From: Euryodendron excelsum
Lineage: Eukaryota; Streptophyta; Magnoliopsida; Ericales; Pentaphylacaceae
Direction: 5' to 3'
Length of the DNA: 64,000 bases
NCBI GenBank assembly: GCA_033060915.1
Contig: CM065392.1
Location: forward strand, 21,517,501 to 21,581,500
Shown: positions 59,522 through 64,000 of the stretch, piece by piece
Position numbering within the stretch: the first letter of the stretch is position 1
Layout: each line of letters opens with the position of its first letter
The notes under the pieces: model-generated
What the model was told of the DNA's origin: nothing
Databases searched by the model: none
The model's input: the letters and a program-made list of their open reading frames with translations, nothing else
Made by a program: the position numbers and the translations under genes

Positions 59522-60178
59522 TGTTATAAACTAAATGAATTTGTAACAAGCAAAATATTAAAACACAGTATATAAGCAAACTAGTTCTTCTGAAACTGTC
59601 AAATAATACTAAAATAGTTCTTCTGGAACTATAGGGATAGATCGTCTTGATCACCCAAGTATGTATTTCTTTTATAAGATACAAAATAAAGACAACAGAA
59701 AGGTAAATAGGTTACCTACACTCTTTGTTTTTCCCTTTCTTCTTCTTCTTTCTTTTTTTCACTCTCTTCTCTCTCTTTTCTCTCTCTTCTATCTCTCTCT
59801 TCTATCTCTCTCTGTCTTTCCGTCTCTCTCTCTCTCTCTCTCTCTTTCTTTCAGTCTCTCTCTCTTTCTCTTTCAATCTCTTTCTCTGTCTGTTCTCTTT
59901 CTCTTTTTTTTCTTTCTTTCTTCTTCTTTCTTTTCTCGCTCTCTTCTCTCTCTTTTCTCTCTCTTCTATCTCTCTCTGTCTTTCCGTTTCTCTCTCTCTC
60001 TCTCTTTCTTTCAGTCTCTCTCTCTTTCTCTTTCAATCTCTTTCTTTGTCTGTTCTCTCTCTCTTTTTTCTTTCTTTCTTCTTCTACTCTTCTCTTTTTC
60101 TCTCTTCCGTTTATATAAGCAAATAAGGAGTAAGTTACAAAACGTGCAGGTCATCCACCAGTCTTTCTTTCCATAACA
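59522..60178 (-). repeat. Copia 3' LTR containing a CT-rich tandem block
   Basis: On the minus strand it starts TGTTATGGAAAG after a purine tract (CCAAGGGGGAAG) and ends …TTTATAACA, giving TGTTAT/ATAACA terminal inverted ends. A TATA-like box (CTTATATAAACGG, minus) is at 60106-60118. Most of its middle (59725-60105) is the CT-rich repeat described next. Confidence 0.65.
59725..60105. repeat. CT-rich tandem duplication, 164-bp period
   Basis: The landmark 'gtctttccgt' recurs at 59814 and 59978, giving a 164-bp period over two copies of a complex (CT)n/(CTTT)n array. It produces long serine/leucine/phenylalanine open frames that are artefacts. Confidence 0.85.
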
Positions 60179-60192
60179 CTTCCCCCTTGGAT
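60179..60192 (-). other. Copia polypurine tract
   Basis: Minus-strand ATCCAAGGGGGAAG directly precedes the LTR start TGTTATGG, as expected for plus-strand priming. Confidence 0.6.
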
Positions 60193-60217
60193 GACCGCAA
60201 TACAGTAGGATATGTTA

Positions 60218-60398
60218 TAACTGTCTCATTAAAACCTTGCTAGGAAAACCCAATGGGAAAAAACCTTAGCGAAGGAAAAAGAGTGCAGTGATATTAGGTA
60301 ACCTAACTTAGTATGGGTGCATTAACACTGCCTCGTTAAAACCTTACCAAGAAAAATCATGCAGGAAATACCATTGGCGAAGAAAAAAGAGTACAGTA
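60218..60398. repeat. Direct repeat, about 68 bp, two copies, in copia 3' UTR
   Basis: Units at about 60218-60287 and 60331-60398 share the frame 'ctc[ag]ttaaaacctt' … 'gcgaag[ga]aaaaagagt[ga]cagt'. They lie between the RNase H stop and the PPT. Confidence 0.75.
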
Positions 60399-60447
60399 CG
60401 CGACTCCCCCTCATTCATACATCTGGTATGAAGTTGAAGTTGATAAC

Positions 60448-60923
60448 TTTAATTGTTTACAGCTTTAAGATGACGCATACCAATGTTGTATACCAATTTC
60501 TCAAATGTTGCAGTTGGGAGTGCTTTAGTAAATAAGTTTGCCAAGTTGTCACTTGAACGTATTTGCTGGACATCAATATCACCGTTTTTCTAGAGTTTAT
60601 GTGCATTAAAGAATTTTGGCGATATATGTTTAGTTCTGTCACCTTTGATGTAGTCTCCCTTGATTTGTGCAGTACATGCTTTATTATCTTCATATAATAT
60701 TGTTGAGGTATCTTTGATCGAGGATGGTCCATAACTATCTTAAATATGTTGGATCATTAATTTCAACCAAATGTATTCTTGACTTGCTGGTTTGTGATCG
60801 TGCTTTATGTGGATCAGAGAGATAACCAGTATCTGCATAGCCAACTAACTCTGCTTCTGATCCCTTTGAATAGAACAAATCCAGATCTGTAGTTCCTCGA
60901 AGGTAACGGAATATGTGTTTCAC
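60448..60923 (-). pseudogene. Copia RNase H domain
   Basis: A frame at 60923 starts KHIFRYLRGTTDLDLFYSKGS and continues LVGYADTGYLSDPHKARSQT, the copia RT-RNase H junction and the first catalytic D (YAD). After a shift, the tail reads ALPTATFEKLVYNIGMRHLK before TAA at 60448-60450. This is the C-terminal end of copia pol. Frameshifts divide it. Confidence 0.85.
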
Positions 60924-62150
60924 CCCTTTTCAATGTTGTTAAGTTGTCACAGAACTATATCTTGCCAGTACGTTGACAAACAATGTGATATCAAGTCTTG
61001 TACAATTTGCAGGAGATATAAGAGCACCGATTGCACTAAGATATGGTACTTCAGGACCAAAAAATTCTTCACTATTTTCTCGAGGACGAGAAGGACCCTT
61101 CTGTATATTAAGTGATTAGACATCCATTGGAGAATTTCATGGATGAGTTTGTTCAATATAACATTTTTCTGTATATGTCAACTGATGAATAAAGTTCTTT
61201 CTGACAAATGCTTAATTTGCAATACAAGACAATAATTTGTTCTCCCAAGGTATTTAAGTTTAAAGTTATTCTTTAAATGACTAATAGCTTTTGTAATCTC
61301 TTCCAAATACTAATAATATTCCAAAAGCATAAACATATATTGTAATAATCATCAATTCATATTCTCATAAAAAGACATGGACGATTGTACTGTTCACATA
61401 TCATTCTTTCAATAGATATTTATTGGGATAATTGTACCATTTGCGTCCAGATTGGTTTAACCCATACATATATTTTTTAAGTTTGATAAAATATAACTTT
61501 TGAGGTATCTGTTTTAAATTCTTCAAGAATTTTCATATGTATATCATTATCTAATTCACCATACAAGTAAGCTGTCACGACGTCCATCAGACGTATATCC
61601 AGTCCTTTTGAGACTGACAAACTAATCAATAATATCATGTAATTGTATCCTTATAGGATAAAATTTCTTATTATAGTCAATATCAAGGCTTTGCGAGAAA
61701 CCTTCTGGTACGCGTCGTGCTTTATATAGCACTATTCTATTTTCTCATTGTGCAAATACCCATTTGTATCAAACCGGTTTTACATCTTCAGGTGGATGGA
61801 CTACTGGTCTGAATACTTTACAACTTCTGGTGTTTGGACTACAGGCCCGACATCTGCTGGTGTTTGGACTACAAGTCCGATATTTTCATCTTCTAGTGTT
61901 TGAACTACAAGTTCAATACTTTACATTATACTTTACATTATGCTCATTTTGATCGATCATATTATCGACATTTGTCGACTATTTATGGTTTAATCTTTGC
62001 ATTACTTCTGGTAATTGCAAGAGTCGCTTTCAATAGAAATATGTTGGCAACAACAAAAGTATTTTTATTCCATCGTTCTCCTGTATTCTCTCATTATTAT
62101 TCATTGAGAGCTCATTATTTTCAGATACCATTTCCTCTGCAGGGGATATC
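60924..62150 (-). pseudogene. Copia reverse transcriptase remnant
   Basis: Readable blocks include DVVTAYLYG (about 61580) and, in shifted frames, the segment around 61156-60947 corresponding to 'YLSAIGALMYLA…RPDI' of copia RT. Stops are frequent and the catalytic YVDD box is not clearly readable. Confidence 0.7.
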
Positions 62151-62660
62151 TCTTCAGGAGATTTCTCTTCTGGAAATTCTTTTACAGGAGTTTCTTCAGA
62201 GAGTTAAGATAATGGAGAGTCCTCGTCTGGAGGTTCATTTTCATCTTCAGGAAATTGCTTTTCAGGAGTTCCTTCTTCAAGAAGGTGCTCATTTTGTTGT
62301 GCTTTCCTCTTTCTGAGAGTTTAATTTTTATACCGACATTCCTCTCACGCTTCAAGCGCTTTGAAATTATATGCTATTATATAAACATATGATCCTATAG
62401 GGATATCAACATATTGTCCTACAAGGACATTAATATGTGCTATAGCATTAGTAGCTGGTATCGATATGATTTGATTATCGTCTTTGTGTCGGTGAATGCT
62501 TTAGGCAATTGATTTGCAATCATATATAAATAAATAATTTCTTTGTGAACTTTAGATTTACATCAACTTGTCCGAGGATCACACTACGTCTTATATTTCC
62601 TAATGGTGGGAAAACTGACTTTACATAAATACTATCCGCAAAATATGAAAGTTAACAGGA
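62151..62660 (-). pseudogene. Copia integrase C terminus and linker to RT
   Basis: Minus-strand reading gives SVFPPLGN (about 62610), IANQLPKAFTDTKTIIKSYR (62520-62460) and LKRE…KRKAQQNEH, then an acidic proline/glutamate linker (EEGTPEKQFPEDENEPPDED). These match the end of copia integrase and the linker to RT. Several stops interrupt. Confidence 0.7.
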
Positions 62661-64000
62661 AATAAATATGTAACCATTGTATATAAAACTATATTAGTCT
62701 CACAGAGTAAACAAATAATGGTTGGGTAAAAAGAATCTTCTGGTTCTTCAGCGGATGTGCATAAAAATTATGAAGTATTGGACATATCATTGCTGATCCT
62801 AGATGACCAAGACAATCATGCTAAAATATAAAATTCTTTTGGGATCAAATCACTTCTAGTACATCACTTCAGATGCTATCACTGCAGGTAATTCATAAAT
62901 GTTTATGTTGTATCACTTCAAGTGATTTCACAGTATAAAAACTTCTGGTTTATCGCTGTAGATGATCCTTAATATAATATAACCCAGAAGAAAAGCAGCA
63001 AATGTCTATATTATATGCTTCTAGTATAAAAGGAGAAATGTAAAGTAAGATAGTTTTATTACTTTCATTGCTATATTCTTTTTCATTATATGCTCCTAGT
63101 ATAATAGAAATAAAGTAAAAACATCTGTAAGAATTGAGCAAATTTCTTATACAGCTAGTAGAATAAAATGCATCATTAATATAAAGTGTTATTCCTTTTG
63201 GCAACAATATATTGGCTCTTTCAGAACCTTTAATTAAATTTGTACTGCAGATATTTTCTTAACGTTATTTTTAGCTAACGATAAGCTAACAAAATATTTT
63301 TTCTCTTGACCACATTATGTTAGCTTTTCTAGAGCATAACTCTTATGAACTCGTCTTGAGCCTTCAATCAATTTCTAATTCTTGATATTGTTTTAACATT
63401 AATCTCAGCTAATATTAAGTGTATGACATATTAAAGAATTGTGTACAGTCTCGCAATGTTTGCTAGACATATATCTTTCTCTATTCATATTTGTAATAAT
63501 TGAAATATTGGTATGATACATGCCTTAAAATGCAAAATATATATAATGTTTCATTGTCAAAATATTTCTATCATAGTAGTCTATTGAATATTTCATCATC
63601 GTACTACAGGTACGTGACCAACGAAACATCTTCATAATTCTTGAAAGGTTTATTCAGCAAACCTTTTTCTATTTTATTTTGCTCACATTATTTCACTTCC
63701 AGTAGTATTTACAACTGTTCATTTCAGGGAATGATATAAAATTTGTCCAATATATTAGCTAATCAAAACACTCGATTTAGTGAATTACACCATGCTGGAT
63801 CCATACCATTCATTCATCACTTCAGAGATTGATACATATTATAAATTTGTATTCTTTGCAGAAAGATGATATAACACTAATAAAAGCATAGGAACAAAAT
63901 GAGGAACAAAATCAAAATAATGTGGAACTCATAAATAGTATTGTAAATAGTAATGTAAATAGTATGCATGAATAGTAATGTAACTATTTACCCTTATCTT
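62661..64000. other. AT-rich region, unassigned
   Basis: Likely an upstream, badly decayed part of the copia element or flanking DNA. Short motifs such as 'cacttcagatgctatcactgc' and 'cacttcaagtgatttcac' recur near 62870-62940. I recognise no domain on either strand. Confidence 0.35.

Larger units (their letters stand above)
59522..64000 (-). mobile_element. Ty1/copia retrotransposon, decayed, 3' portion
   Basis: The minus strand shows, right to left, the end of integrase and its linker (about 62660-62300), RT (62150-60950), RNase H (60923-60448), a 3' untranslated segment, a PPT (60179-60192) and a 3' LTR (59522-60178). The 5' part is not recognisable from 62700 to the window end, which is AT-rich; I cannot place its 5' LTR. 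Many stops make it inactive. The right limit is uncertain. Confidence 0.75.

Noticed and set aside
59661..60176. 171-codon and 133-codon S/L/F-rich open frames
   Set aside because: They are translations of the CT-rich repeat in the copia LTR and have no start context or domain.
1..64000. tRNA, rRNA, CRISPR, prokaryotic operons or organelle insertions
   Set aside because: None seen on either strand; the content is plant nuclear.

Overview
This is nuclear DNA from a flowering plant, most likely a eudicot. Two multi-exon genes with GT-AG introns (an annexin and an RRM protein of the BPA1 type) and plant LTR-retrotransposon lineages (Athila, Tat/Ogre-like, Ty1/copia) support this. I cannot name the species.

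Positions 1-38769 are one old Athila-type Ty3/gypsy retrotransposon on the minus strand, broken up by younger insertions. Its 5' LTR (37604-38769), tRNA-Asp-type primer-binding site, gag with a CCHC knuckle, protease, reverse transcriptase, RNase H, integrase, a 3' ORF, a polypurine tract and the 3' LTR (2265 leftward, running off the window) are all found, mostly with stops or frameshifts. Four insertions interrupt it. (1) A solo LTR of a copia/Sirevirus-like element lies at 822-2189 with target duplication CACTA. (2) A 16-kb Tat-like element lies at 4435-20524 with duplication ATCAT. It has a gag, no recognisable pol, and an antisense, intron-containing plant-mobile-domain (PMD) ORF. (3) A 5.2-kb solo LTR related to the Tat LTRs lies at 22307-27479 with duplication ATATA. 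(4) A second related 3.7-kb solo LTR lies at 32475-36195, inside the Athila gag.

Positions 38770-57000 hold the host genes. An annexin on the minus strand (40152-42426, four exons) carries an in-frame TAG and a one-base insertion near the C terminus, so it is a recent pseudogene, a truncated allele or an assembly error. About 3 kb away and divergent is an apparently intact eight-exon RRM gene (45418-55773, 268 residues) of the BPA1/BPL (binding partner of ACD11) family. Its 6.3-kb third intron contains another Sirevirus-like LTR (about 46815-48452).

Positions 57000-64000 are AT-rich intergenic DNA with microsatellites and a decayed Ty1/copia element on the minus strand (3' LTR 59522-60178, then RNase H, RT and the end of integrase out to about 62660).

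I saw no tRNA, rRNA or CRISPR array, and no organellar or bacterial genes. The most interesting material is the gag-only Tat-like element with its antisense PMD ORF, the motif-rich LTRs (palindrome clusters, a W-box-rich minisatellite, 157-bp tandem repeats) and the two-lesion annexin.
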